From Dimargaris cristalligena (Eukaryota > Kickxellomycota > Dimargaritomycetes > Dimargaritales > Dimargaritaceae), in NCBI GenBank assembly GCA_027576995.1, contig JANBQC010000380.1:1-27511 (forward strand): a DNA stretch of 27,511 nt. Direction: 5' to 3'. Both the position numbers and the translations under genes were made by a program. The number at the start of each line of letters is the position of its first letter. The stretch's first letter is position 1. Of the stretch, positions 10,292-21,142 are shown piece after piece. The notes under the pieces were generated by a model. That model was not told where the DNA came from. It worked only from the letters and a program-made list of their open reading frames with translations, and did not search any database.

Positions 10292-10299
10292 TATAAAAG
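10292..10299 (+). promoter_or_regulatory. Canonical TATA box
   Basis: TATAAAAG lies in moderately GC-rich surroundings (CCTTCCG before, GGCATGGG after). It is the best match to a textbook TATA box in the window. It is followed by a long pyrimidine-rich, ATG-poor stretch like the leader of GLT1. The product it drives is not identified. It might be a distal promoter for GLT1 about 2.3 kb downstream, a non-coding RNA, or a spliced gene. Confidence 0.5.
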
Positions 10300-10319
10300 G
10301 GCATGGGCTCCCCGGTTCT

Positions 10320-11050
10320 ACAGCGCTGGTTCGGCGGCTTTATCTTTCCCTCAACGCATTTTGCCTTTCGCGCATATACACTACAGACATCTCTTCCTCA
10401 CTGTACCATTCCCCTCCCCCTCCTCTCCTATCTCTTCTCTCACTCTCCTTGGCCTTGTTTTTCTACGTACATGTATTAACTCATCCATCTACTACTTATC
10501 TCCGCTTTCCTTGCCATATCCTCTCACTCAGCTATTATACTCCTCCTCCGTCGCGTATACTTTTCGTACCCTGTGTGTGACTCACCTGGTCCTGCTATTT
10601 CATCACTGCACCATCTTATCAAATTTGAAACCCGCCTTATTCTCGAGTGGTCTTGGTTGCCGTTATTTTGAAACCAGCTGCCCCTTTTGCTCTCTCTCTC
10701 CCCTCCCTCGCCTCGTTCGACATCCCCTATTCCTTTTCTGACCATCTTGGTCCATTATTTTATTCTCGCTATATTTGCTCTTTTTCTCGGATACGCCTGT
10801 CTTTGTATACCGCTATCCTTTTCCTTTCCTACTGCCCACTTTTTATCAATAGAGATATTCTCTCTCTCCCTCAAATATTGCTATTCCCGTATCCCTTCCT
10901 CGCGTCTTTGTACTTTCGCTCGACTGTGCGCATCTTCGGATCCCTTTGCCATTGCGCTCCTGTGATTCTCAAGGTAATATAATCATAATATAAACTATAG
11001 CCAGCCCCTAGAATCGTGTGACTGTGCTTTAGTGAAGATCTCTTCTCCCT
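10320..11050 (+). other. Leader-like pyrimidine-rich, ATG-poor transcript candidate
   Basis: From 10306 to 11051 the plus strand holds one ATG (10471), and that is followed at once by a TAT codon and TAA. The strand is dominated by C and T with many CTCTCT runs. This matches the 320-nt GLT1 leader in style but is more than twice as long. It ends in a possible 5' splice site, AAG then GTAATA, at 10974. The following ATGs open only tiny frames: 11052 (5 codons), 11097 (36 codons, hydrophobic start MPFSHLLLG) and 11544 (6 codons). The long frames that cross the stretch are open only because pyrimidine-rich DNA lacks stops. Confidence 0.4.
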
Positions 11051-12240
11051 TGATGGGCCTATTCTATTGATTTATTTAAACTGGTAGTGGATAACACATG
11101 CCGTTTAGTCACCTTTTGCTTGGTAAACCGGTGGTTTACTTATTCCTTGCAATCAAACTTTCCAGTCCGCTGTCCACCACCTATCCCACCCCCAGTACCA
11201 GCGAATAATCGCCATTCATCCTATAAAAATATCCTGTTTCTAATCTCTCCAACTATTTCTGCTATTATACTGTGACTGTTCTCCGATTCTGGCACCGAAT
11301 CTCTTTCTACCCTTCCCCTTTCATTTCATGTGGATAACCGACTGCGTCAATAATACTCTGCATACTGTTATCATTTCCACTATACTCGCGATCTCATTTT
11401 CCCCACCTGGCCTGCTGCTAAAATAATACGCCACATTACCGGGGTTGACTGCCATTCGCCACCATCTCTCTCTCTGACGCCACATCTCTTATCGATTGGT
11501 TTCTCACTCCCTTCCACTGTTGGTCCCCTCCACCCTGTTCATCATGACTGTTATTAGTGAATAGCGCGCGCGAAAGTGTGTGTAAAGTTAATAATATACC
11601 TTTCCTCAAAAAAGCAACAGTAGGCGTGTTAATTCAGGTAAGCAGCCCCCCTAATGTAAAATATATATTCCCTAGATTTTTCCCGGGTCTCTTTTATATA
11701 TATATATATATATATATATGTTGCTCTCTCTCCACCCCCTCCTGGATCCTTGAAAGACGCAGGCACATTCCATCAGCCCCACACTGGCCCCATCCACACC
11801 TTCGCACTTTTTCAAACCACGGAAAATGGGGTAGAAAAGGATTGGGGAGGAAACAAACCACCTATGGGCTGTGTGTCCCTTCTTCTGGTGCGGCAGTCCA
11901 GGGTTGTGAGACCCATATTGGTTACACCCCGTTTTATCTTTTGAGATGGCACTCACACTGGATAAACTGGAACTTTTGGTCGGTTACTCGCCATTCAATT
12001 GTGCTACTCAGATGATCTCATGAGGAGAAGGGGGGTAGAGTACTGCCCACCCTATCGAATTGGTTGAGGAATGAGCAAAAAGAAACTAGGGGAGAGATAT
12101 CCTTTCATTCGGTAATTTGGTCCGAGTGGTCTGTCCTCATTCGCTAATTTTCCGTATCCTCCGAGGCATGTGGCCTCCTATTCAGCGATATCCACCAGCA
12201 TACTAACCTCTCTTTTGGTTACACCATTTTATAATACACA
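11051..12240. other. Intergenic stretch before the GLT1 promoter
   Basis: No supported coding sequence. A second donor-like site (CAG then GTAAGC) lies at 11638. The DNA to about 11530 remains pyrimidine-rich. The apparent ORF 11557-12015 starts at GTG and its Ile-Tyr repeat is only the TA microsatellite. Confidence 0.4.
11695..11719. repeat. (TA)12 microsatellite
   Basis: A clean TA run upstream of GLT1. A similar run lies directly after the GLT1 stop codon. Confidence 0.95.
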
Positions 12241-12246
12241 CGCCCG

Positions 12247-12254
12247 TATATATA
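12247..12254 (+). promoter_or_regulatory. GLT1 TATA box and start of ATG-free leader
   Basis: TATATATA lies within CCCG and CCCAAC, 324 nt after which comes the first ATG at 12578. The DNA between contains no ATG at all and is pyrimidine-rich, ending in a nearly pure C/T tract. The absence of upstream ATGs supports both the promoter and the chosen GLT1 start. Confidence 0.6.
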
Positions 12255-12577
12255 TCCCAACATCCCCTCGCTATCCTCCCCATCTAGCCAAGCTGTCCTT
12301 TTCCTCATTAATCCCCATTAGATAGTTCTCGCCTTTTACACCCTTCGCTCCACCCGCGACTATTAGATCCGTTTACTCTTTTATCGACTTTGTCTATATT
12401 AATTCTCGGTTTCTTCGCATTTCCTTTCCCATCCTTATACATTTACATTATTTATCTAGTACCGTTTTATTAGGTCCCGCTGAACTTTTGTGTGCTGTTC
12501 TTCGTTCCCGCTCGTATTATTTAAAACATCTACCCTCTCCTCCTCGCCTTCCCCTCCCCCACTCCCGTTCTCTCATT

Positions 12578-15500
12578 ATGACCCGTACTGGTGCGACCCA
12601 GCCTGCTTCCTCCTCCTGGGCCGACGCCCTGCCCCCGGCCCAGGGTCTTTACAACCCTGAACTTGAAAAGGACGCCTGCGGTGTCGGTTTCATTGTCGAC
12701 ATCAAAGGCCGCGCCAACCATGCCATCCTCACCGATGCCGAAGACCTGTTGTGTAATATGACCCACCGTGGTGCCACTGGTGCCGACGTGCGTGACGGCG
12801 ATGGTGCGGGTGTCATGACCGCCCTGCCTCACACCTTCCTCCAAAAGCAATTCGCCGCCCAGGAGGGTCTGGAATTGCCCCCGGCTGGCCAATATGCCAC
12901 GGGTAATATCTACTTTAGCCGTGATGCTGCGGTGCGCAACGAGTGCATCGCCGTCTTTGAACAGATTGCCGCCTCCCACCGCCTACGGGTGCTGGGCTGG
13001 CGTCACGTACCGGTGAATAACTCCATGCTGGGCCCTACCACCCTGTCCAAGGAGCCCTGGATCCTTCAGCCCCTGGTGGTGCTCGACCCGTCCGCCGGCC
13101 CCTTTGACGCCCGGCTCTTCGAGTGCCAGCTCTACGTGCTGCGTAAGCACGCCACCCATACCATCACCCTGTCCAAGTGGTTTTACATCTGCTCCCTATC
13201 CAACAAGAACATTATCTACAAGGGCCTGCTCAACCCCAAGCAGGTGCGGAGCTACTTTTACGATCTCAACGACCCCGAGTTTCTGACTCATTTCGCGCTG
13301 GTTCACTCCCGGTTCTCTACCAATACCTTCCCCAGTTGGGACCGTGCCCAGCCCCTGCGGTGGTGCGCCCACAATGGTGAAATTAATACCCTGCGCGGGA
13401 ACCGCAACTGGATGCGGGCCCGTGAAGGTGTGATGCGCAGCGAACTCTTCGGGGATGACCTGGAGAAACTGTGCCCCATTATCGAGGACGGCGGTTCTGA
13501 CTCGGCGGCCTTTGACAATGTGTTGGAACTTCTCGTCATGAACGGTGTATTGTCGATGCCCGAAGCCGTTATGACCATGGTGCCTGAGGCCTGGCAAAAC
13601 AATCCCGATATGGACCCGACCAAGAAGGCCTTCTACGAGTGGGCCGCTACTCTGATGGAGCCCTGGGATGGTCCCGCTCTCTTCACGTTTTCGGACGGTC
13701 GCTACTGCGGTGCCTGCCTGGACCGTAACGGTCTGCGGCCTTGCCGTTACTACACCACCAAGTCGGGTCTGATGGTGGTGGCCAGTGAAGTCGGTGCAGT
13801 TAAGATTGACCCCGCCGATGTGGCCAGCAAGGGCCGTCTGCAGCCCGGTAAGATGCTGCTGGTCGACACCGTGGAGGGTCGCATAGTTGATGACGCCGAG
13901 CTCAAACGCACCGTGGCGCAGCGCCGTCCCTTTGGCGAATGGGTCTCCAAGCAGCGTCTCCATATTGACACCATCCGCCAACAGTACCGCGAGGCCGGTT
14001 TCTTGACCCCTCACTCCCTAGACGCTACCCGCGTCGCCGAGGATCCCCGTCTCCGGGCCTTTGGTTTTACTCTGGAGCACCTCAACACCCTCCTGCTGCC
14101 TATGGTCCGGGACGGCAAAGAGGCCCTCGGTTCCATGGGTCACGATGCCCCACTGGCCTGCATGGCCGAGGAGCCCCGTCTCGTCTACGATTACTTCCGC
14201 CAGCTTTTCGCCCAGGTGACCAACCCGCCCATTGACCCCATCCGTGAGGAGGTGGTCATGTCGCTGGAGTGCTACATTGGACCCGAAGGTAACATTCTGG
14301 AAATGAACTCCCAGCAGTGCCATCGACTTACTCTGCCCTCCCCCGTCCTCACCCTGGAGGATTTGGACGTGATCAAGAACCTGCCCCGAGTAGTACCCGA
14401 CTGGTCGGTTATCAACGTTGACATCACCTTCCCCAAGGCCGACGGCATCGCCGGCTACCAGCGCGCCTTGGAGCGAGTGTGCGAGCAGGCGACCCAGGCC
14501 ATTCACGACGGCTACAAGGTCATTATCCTCTCCGACGTGCACACCGGCCCCGAGCGGGTGCCCCTCAGCTCGCTAATGGCTGTCGGTGGCGTGCACCACC
14601 ACTTGGTACGCCAGAAGTTGCGTTCCAAGGTGGCGTTGATCGTGGAGAGCGGTGAAGCCCGTGAAATCCACCACCTGTGCGTCCTGCTCGGCTACGGTGC
14701 CGACGGTATCTGCCCCTACTTGGCCCTCGAGAGCATGCTTAAGCTGCAACGCGAGGGAGTCCTCCCTGCCGAGCTGCCCGCCGAACAGCTCATCCAGAAC
14801 TACCGCAAGGCCTGTGACAAGGGTATCCGTAAGGTGATGTCCAAGATGGGTATTTCCACTTTGCAAAGCTACAAGGGGGCCCAGATTTTCGAAATTCTGG
14901 GTATCGAACAGACGGTGGTGGAGACTTGCTTCTCCGGTACCGCTTCCCGTATTCAGGGTTCGACCTTTGAGATGCTGGCGACGGATGCCTTCAGTCTGCA
15001 CCAGACCGGCTACCCCAGCCGTATCATTGTGGCCCCCGAGAGTGTCCCCGAGACCGGTGACTACCATTGGCGCAGCGGCGGCGTGGCCCATATCAACGAC
15101 CCCGTGGCCGTAGCCAACCTGCAGGACGCCGTCCGGTCCAAGAACCAAAATGCCTACGACGCCTACTCCCAAAAGTCGTTTGAGCAGATCAAATCGTGTA
15201 CCCTGCGTGGTCTGCTGGACTTTAAGTTCGACGAAGCCACGCCCGTGCCCCTGGAGGAGGTGGAGCCCTGGACCAACATCGTTAAGCGATTCTGTACCGG
15301 TGCCATGAGTTACGGTTCCATCTCTTGGGAGGCCCACAGTTCCTTGGCCATCGCCATGAACCAGCTGGGTGGCAAGAGCAACACTGGTGAGGGTGGTGAG
15401 GACAAGAGCCGTTCCGAACCCCTGCCCAACGGTGATTCTATGCGTTCGGCTATCAAGCAAGTAGCCTCCGGTCGTTTTGGTGTTACCAACTACTACTTAA

Positions 15501-17628
15501 GCGACTCGGACGAGATCCAAATCAAGATGGCCCAAGGTGCCAAGGCTGGTGAGGGGGGTGAGCTGCCCGGCTACAAGGTCAGCATTGAGATTGCCCGCAC
15601 CCGTAAGACCACCCCTGGTGTGGGTCTGATCAGTCCCCCGCCCCATCACGATATTTACTCCATCGAGGATCTCAAACAGCTAATCTACGATCTCAAGTGC
15701 ACTAACCCCACCGCCCGTATTTCGGTCAAACTCGTGTCCGAAGTCGGCGTGGGTATCGTCGCTTCCGGTGTGGCCAAGGCCCGTGCCGATCACATCCTGA
15801 TTTCCGGCCACGACGGTGGTACCGGTGCCGCTGTTTGGACCGGTATCAAGTACGCTGGCCTTCCCTGGGAACTGGGTTTGGCCGAAGCCCACCAGACTCT
15901 GGTCCTCAATGACCTGCGGGGTCGCGTGGTGCTCCAGACCGACGGTCAGATCCGTACTGGTCGTGACGTGGCCATCGCCTGTCTCCTGGGTGCCGAAGAG
16001 TGGGGTTTCGCCACTACTCCTCTGATTGCCCTGGGCTGTGTCATGCTGCGTAAGTGCCATTTGGCCACCTGCGCGGTGGGTATCGCCACCCAAGACCCCG
16101 AGCTGCGCAAGAAGTTCGCCGGCTCGCCCGAACACGTGATCAACTTCTTCCACTACGTGACCGAAGAACTGCGCGGTATCATGGCCCGCCTTGGGTTCCG
16201 GACCATCAACGAAATGGTGGGCCGCACTGACCTCCTCGGTGTGCGCGACGACTGGCGCACGGCCAAGACCCGTCACTTGGACTTGACCCCCATCCTGACC
16301 CCCGCGTTCAGCCTGCGTACTGGTGTTCCCACCTACAATGTGACCCAGCAGAACCACAAGCTGGATCTGCGCAAGGACAATCTAATGATCAAGCAGGCCC
16401 AGCCCGTCCTTGAGGGCAAACAGGACCGCGTGGTACTGGCCAGTGACATCATCAACACCGACCGGGCTTTCGGGGCTACCCTAAGCTACTTCGTGTCCCG
16501 CCGGTGCGGCGAGGAGGGCCTGTCCGAGGACAGTATCCACATTAACCTGCGCGGTTCCGCCGGCCAGAGTCTGGGCGCCTTCCTGGCCCCCGGTATCACC
16601 CTGGAACTGCAGGGAGACTCCAACGATTACGTCGGTAAGGGTCTCTCGGGCGGTCACGTCGTGATCTACCCGCAACCGGTGGTTTCCACTTTCGCGGCCG
16701 AAGACAACGTCATTGTCGGCAATGTTTGCCTGTACGGTGCCACCTCCGGCAAAGCCTTCTTCCGCGGTATGGCGGCCGAACGGTTCGCCGTGCGTAATTC
16801 TGGTGCCCTGGCCGTCGTCGAAGGTGTGGGTGACCATGGCTGTGAGTACATGACCGGTGGACGCGTCATTATTCTGGGTGAAGTTGGCCGTAACTTCGCG
16901 GCGGGTATGAGCGGCGGTATCGCCTACATTCTGGACCCCCGGGCCTACCAGGGCCAGGATGAGACCCAATTCGCCCAGCTGCGCGATAGTGCTGAACGGG
17001 AGTTCCGCAAACAACTCAACCCCGAAATGGTGGCCCTGGAAACTATTGACGACGAGGAGGAAGCCACGATGCTCCGTGGTTTGGTCCAAGAACACGCCGA
17101 CCGTACCGGCTCCCCCTTGGCCCGCCGCGTGGTCGATAACTTCGACCAGTTCCGTAGCCAGTTTATCAAGGTCATGCCCGTTGACTACAAGCGTATCCTC
17201 CTGGAAGAAAAGGCGGAAGCCGAGAAACAGGCGTTGGCGGCCACTCAGCCCGAGGAGCCGCTGCCGGTCCAGGTGGAGGAAGACACCAAAAAGGCCCACG
17301 AGCCCCTTCTCCTGGATATTGAGGACGCTGCCGTCGACGAAGAGGCCGAGAAGAAGAAGATGCAACTCATGGACAAGGTCCGTGGCTTCATGAAGTACAA
17401 GCGTCAATCCGAATCGTACCGCCAGCCCAAGAAGCGCACCCGCGACTGGAAGGAGATCAATGCCCGGCTGGACCCAGTCAGTCTCAAGACCCAGGCAGCG
17501 CGCTGCATGGACTGCGGTGTCCCCTTCTGCCAGTCTGAGACGGGTTGCCCCATTGGCAACGTGATTCCCAAATGGAACGACCTGGTTTTCCGTGACCAGT
17601 GGTACGATGCTCTGCAGCGCCTGCTGTT

Positions 17629-17659
<31 letters not shown>

Positions 17660-18943
17660 GTGTGTCCTGCCCCCTGCGAAGGTGCCTGTACCTTGGGGAT
17701 CAATGCCCCGGCCGTTGGTATTAAGAGTATCGAATGCGCCATTATCGACCGTGGTTTCGCCGAAGGTTGGATGACCCCGCAGCCCCCCGCGGTGCGCACC
17801 GGTAAGCGCGTTGCTATTATCGGGTCGGGTCCCGCGGGTCTTTCCGCCGCCGACCAGCTCAACAAGGCCGGCCATTGGGTCACCGTTTACGACCGCAATG
17901 ACCGTATGGGCGGTCTGCTTATGTACGGTATCCCCAACATGAAGCTCGACAAGTCTCTGGTCCAGCGCCGTGTGGATCTGTTAGCTGCCGAAGGGGTCAC
18001 CTTCGTGCCTAACACCCACGTTGGCGTGGACGTGGACGTGAACGAGCTGCGCACGGCCAGCGACGCCCTACTGGTTGCCACGGGAGCCACCTGGCCCCGT
18101 GACCTGCCCATCCCCAACCGTGATGCCACCGGTGTCCACTTCGCCATGGAATACCTGCAGATGAACACCCAGAGTCTGTTGGACAGCGACCTGCAGGACG
18201 GCAAGTACATCAGCGCGCGCGGCAAACACGTCGTCGTCATTGGCGGTGGTGATACCGGTAACGACTGTATCGGTACGGCGGTGCGCCATGGTGCGGCTTC
18301 GGTGGTCAACTTCGAACTGCTGCCCCAGCCCCCGGCCCAGCGGGCTAAGGATAACCCATGGCCCCAATTCCCCCGCGTCTTCAAGGTCGACTACGGCCAC
18401 GAAGAGGCCAATGAGAAGTACGGCAGTGACCCCCGCGAATACTGCGTCCTTTCCAAGGAGTTCATCAAGGACGAAGCCACCGGTAACCTGACTGGTATTC
18501 GTACCGTCCGGGTCGAATGGACCAAGGCCGAAGACACCGGTCGCTGGGCGATGCGCGAGCTGCCCAACTCGGAGCAAATCTTCAAGGCCGATTTGGTCTT
18601 CCTGTCCATGGGTTTCCTGGGTCCCGAAGAGACCCTCATTAACCAACTGGACGTCAAGACCACCCGTACATCGGCCATTGACACCCCCAAGGGGAAATAC
18701 GCCACTTCGGTCGAAGGTGTCTACGCCGCCGGCGATTGCCGCCGTGGACAGAGTTTGATTGTCTGGGGTATCAATGAAGGTCGCCAGGCCGCCCGCGAAA
18801 TTGACGCCAATTTGACCGGGTACAGTCAGCTGCCTACTTCCGGAGGTATCATCCAGCGCAATTGGGCCGAATACGAGGAAAGTTTGGAACCCGCTGTCGC
18901 TACTACAAACCCGGCTCCCGCTACGGCCGAAGTCGTCGCTTAA
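12578..18943 (+). CDS. GLT1: Glutamate synthase (NADH type), fused large and small subunits
   Basis: GOGAT converts L-glutamine and 2-oxoglutarate to two glutamates using NAD(P)H, with glutamine synthetase forming the main ammonium-assimilation cycle. The start is the first ATG after the leader; an in-frame extension to 12488 has only a TTG. Length is 2121 aa, close to yeast Glt1. Residues 1-33 look like a propeptide, placing catalytic Cys34 (CGVGF) at the processed N-terminus. In order: class II glutamine amidotransferase (about 34-440; HSRF 243-246, HNGE 265-268), central domain (480-780), FMN synthase domain (835-1210; TGEGGED 936-942, SGHDGGTG 1076-1083), 3Fe-4S cysteines 1154, 1160 and 1165, and GXGXG domain (1290-1455). 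After a charged linker (about 1540-1595) comes the small-subunit part: 4Fe-4S cysteines 1643, 1646, 1651, 1657, 1696, 1700 and 1704, FAD motif GSGPAG at 1749, nucleotide motif GGGDTG at 1889 and a second FAD motif GD at 2052. Glu1913 after the second nucleotide-binding strand favours NADH (inference). No intron or break was seen. Confidence 0.98.
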
Positions 18944-18970
18944 AAAAAAAGGACTCTTAATATTCGAGAA

Positions 18971-18992
18971 TATATATATATATATATATATA
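18971..18992. repeat. (TA)11 microsatellite in the GLT1 3' region
   Basis: A clean TA run beginning 27 nt after the GLT1 stop, preceded by a nine-base A run and the short palindrome ATATTCGAGAATAT. It is probably inside the 3' UTR. Confidence 0.95.
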
Positions 18993-19077
18993 CGTTTTTC
19001 TCTACTCATTATTAATACCAACTCAGTTACAATTTCGTTATTCGCACCTACATACTTACACCCACATATATATAGTT

Positions 19078-19083
19078 AATAAA
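19078..19083 (+). terminator. Possible GLT1 polyadenylation signal
   Basis: AATAAA lies 135 nt after the GLT1 stop. It is the first such hexamer downstream in AT-rich DNA, so chance occurrence is possible. Confidence 0.35.
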
Positions 19084-19089
19084 TGGACC

Positions 19090-19740
19090 AACAATAGTTT
19101 CATAAGTGAAAATCAATAGTATAACGTTACATTAATTTTACAAAACAATACACCAAAGCGACTCACTGCGTAAATTTTAAAGTATAGAGATGTTTACTGG
19201 TCGCTGCAGTACACTACTCTCAGCTTTACCGCGGTCCTGAGCCCACTTGCTTTATAGCAGTTATATTAATTCGTAATTGAGATCCAATATATTGATAATG
19301 AATCAGTGTCGCGAATGCCTTAGGGTTTATATCCCCAGTGACATCTGGGGTCAACTAAGAGAATACTAGCCACAAGAAAAGTCCGGGGGAGCCAAGTGTG
19401 AGGCTAATATTTTGTTAGCTAAAGTTGAACGAGTAATTTACCCCCTCCCCCACCTTTTCAATTGCACCTCACAATTAGGTGTAAGTAATATACAGATGGA
19501 AATAAATCCTTCAGGATTTTTAAAATGCATTAGGCTCTGCTATACGACCTAGGGTTATGATACTTTGGTGCTAGAGTGGGTTACTGGCGAATCATCTAGT
19601 TGGTCTACCAGGCCCTTGAAAATCCGGAATAGCGTAGCCAAAGTGAACCAGCCATGGGGAGGGAGGAGGGTTAGAATTCCCCAGTTGTTTAATATGGTCA
19701 GGTGGCAGGACATGTATCCTATCGTACCTTTATTTTATAT
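19090..19740. other. Intergenic stretch without a gene
   Basis: I see no coding sequence. A perfect six-base-pair hairpin with a six-base loop lies at 19333-19350 (CCCCAG and CTGGGG arms). The ORF at 19565-19774 opens only from TTG or another non-ATG codon. Confidence 0.5.
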
Positions 19741-19744
19741 ATAT

Positions 19745-19886
19745 ATATGGATGAAATTCAAACCAGCTGTATAAGGTTTTATATAAAACGTGTACGGGCG
19801 AATATGTGAGAATAGCTTTTAACCAGTAACATTGGCCCCATCCAACGGATTTTTCATTATACAGCCTGAATGAACTTCTCCCATAT
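19745..19886 (+). mobile_element. MITE-like element, copy 1
   Basis: This 142-bp element has imperfect terminal inverted repeats of about 29 bp (19745-19773 and 19858-19886, about 22 of 29 positions pairing). Both ends begin ATATGG and finish CTGTATA toward the inside. The element aligns end to end with 21143-21286 in the same orientation. Shared inner words include GTATAAGGTTTTA and the right-hand GGATTTTTC. The ends read TA-TGG and CCA-TA, which would fit TA target duplication as in Tc1/mariner-type MITEs. That class is inference. It has no coding capacity. Confidence 0.75.
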
Positions 19887-20072
19887 AAACAATGGGCTAT
19901 TGGTACATCTACGAATACCGCAGTAAATAAAAAAAGTAGAAAACTACACATACATGAAGGAGGACGGTTTGGTTTTTCCAAGTCGAGTCACACATCCCAT
20001 TCTCAACTGGGATATCCATTCCAAATCTAGGAGGGGGTGAGGCAAGCTAATATCGGCTCAATTAACCTCGGT

Positions 20073-20513
20073 TTAAAACACCAAGGTATATCCGATACCA
20101 CTAGCGGGGCTCCCAAATACTATATTGTTGAAATGTAACGCGAACTGGAAAGACCGATGTTGGCTGATTAATTCTGTGTTAGCAGCAAATCCCACCGAGG
20201 CAGTAGTAGGAGGAGGAGAGGTATCGGGACTGTCTTGAAGAACTAGTCTGGACTCCTTGCTACGGGATATAAGGTAATGGTGCTTAAGTTGAAATTGTTT
20301 TTGGTGGTGCCGGCGGTGGCGACTTAAAGTGCGCCCGTCGCGACGGACTTGCCAGGAGAAAACAGTAGACCAAGGTAGTAGTGGCGAGTCGCGTGGTTTC
20401 GGTAGATGAAATGGCCCGGCGTTAGTAGGACTGCCGGTGGCATTGGAAGAAAGAGTAAGTAAGACCATGGCGATGACCAGAAGAGTCAGATAATATTGAA
20501 TAACAATGCTCAT
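20073..20513 (-). CDS. Small predicted secreted protein, Arg/His-rich, cysteine-free
   Basis: This 146-residue protein starts at the ATG at 20513. A six-codon extension to 20531 begins with TTG and is rejected. Residues 1-24 form a strongly hydrophobic signal peptide (YYLTLLVIAMVLLTLSS), with likely cleavage around residues 23-27. A sequon (Asn24-Ala-Thr) lies at the boundary. The mature part has a basic cluster at 57-72 (RRDG, then RHRRHHQK), a Ser/Pro/Thr patch near 96-105 and a hydrophobic C-terminus ending GIGYTLVF. There is no cysteine, which is unlike most small secreted fungal proteins. A TATA box lies only about 38 bp upstream, giving a very short leader. The gene lies between two MITE copies. 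No family is recognised; a protein found only in this lineage seems most likely. Confidence 0.5.
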   Translation of the reverse strand: MSIVIQYYLTLLVIAMVLLTLSSNATGSPTNAGPFHLPKPRDSPLLPWSTVFSWQVRRDGRTLSRHRRHHQKQFQLKHHYLISRSKESRLVLQDSPDTSPPPTTASVGFAANTELISQHRSFQFALHFNNIVFGSPASGIGYTLVF

Positions 20514-20550
20514 GATAAAAGAAAAATCCAATGGTAATAAAAGGGGTTAA

Positions 20551-20558
20551 TATTTATA
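20551..20558 (-). promoter_or_regulatory. TATA box of the small secreted-protein gene
   Basis: On the minus strand this reads TATAAATA, followed by a T-rich stretch without ATG to the start at 20513. The gap is much shorter than at GLT1 or the 26567 gene, so transcription must start close to the ATG if this box is used. Confidence 0.4.
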
Positions 20559-20559
20559 T

Positions 20560-21142
20560 TATAATAGACGGGAGGGTGGACAGGTGAATGGAGTGGGAGA
20601 GTAGGTTAGTTAATTCTACCCTTTGTGGATAAACTATCTAGAAGGGGTGGGGTCTAATAGATGTGCCATAAGTTAAAGAAATGGTAAAAAATAATAATAT
20701 AGGACGATGACCAGGCAGGTTTCCAAGTTGGGGTGACGGGGGGGATGGCAATTTATAGGTTTTGCAGCAGGGCTATTAGTATTTGCCAATCTTGGCACAT
20801 TATCGCCTAGACTGTGGACTGTTGCCTGATTTACACTGTAACGGGCCAATCGGCCCATAGCGGGCTAAACAGCCAATATGATAGTGAGTGTAACATCCAG
20901 CAAAACGGGAGGATCTGCGCCCATCTGCGATGATCAAAACCAACAGCTCCCGCTCCCCCCATGGAACGAGGAGGTTCCTTTCTCTAGTATTTCCATAACA
21001 ATAAATAAGTTAACACTACTCTACCATTCCCCCACGTTAGCACGTAACAACACCAATAGATAATCGAGTGAATTGTTCAAGTACCGGATAATTCGATGTT
21101 CCCATATTGTTGGAAAGGGAGGAGTCTCCTATTTTTACATTC
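20560..21142. other. Intergenic stretch without a gene
   Basis: Nothing is supported here. Short frames at 20673-20858 (minus) and 20878-21063 (plus) have no recognisable content. A small GGGCC-AATC-GGCCC hairpin lies near 20843-20856. Confidence 0.4.

Noticed and set aside
10134..10982. Long plus-strand ORFs (148, 126, 111 and 92 aa) rich in Ser, Leu and Pro
   Set aside because: The pyrimidine-rich strand lacks stop codons in all frames. The 148-aa frame runs through the TATA box, the others overlap one another, and none has a domain.
11557..12015. 152-residue ORF with an Ile-Tyr repeat
   Set aside because: It starts at GTG, and the repeat is the translated TA microsatellite at 11695-11719.
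12488..12577. 30-codon N-terminal extension of GLT1
   Set aside because: It opens with TTG, not ATG, and lies in the pyrimidine-rich leader. The first ATG is at 12578 and gives a normal short propeptide before Cys34.
16481..17875. 464-residue minus-strand ORF
   Set aside because: It is antisense to GLT1 and open only because of the C-ending codon bias. The same applies to 13196-14014, 14573-15460, 15680-16357 and 18068-19021.
20514..20531. Six-residue N-terminal extension of the 20073-20513 gene
   Set aside because: The codon at 20531 is TTG. The ATG at 20513 directly precedes the hydrophobic signal segment.
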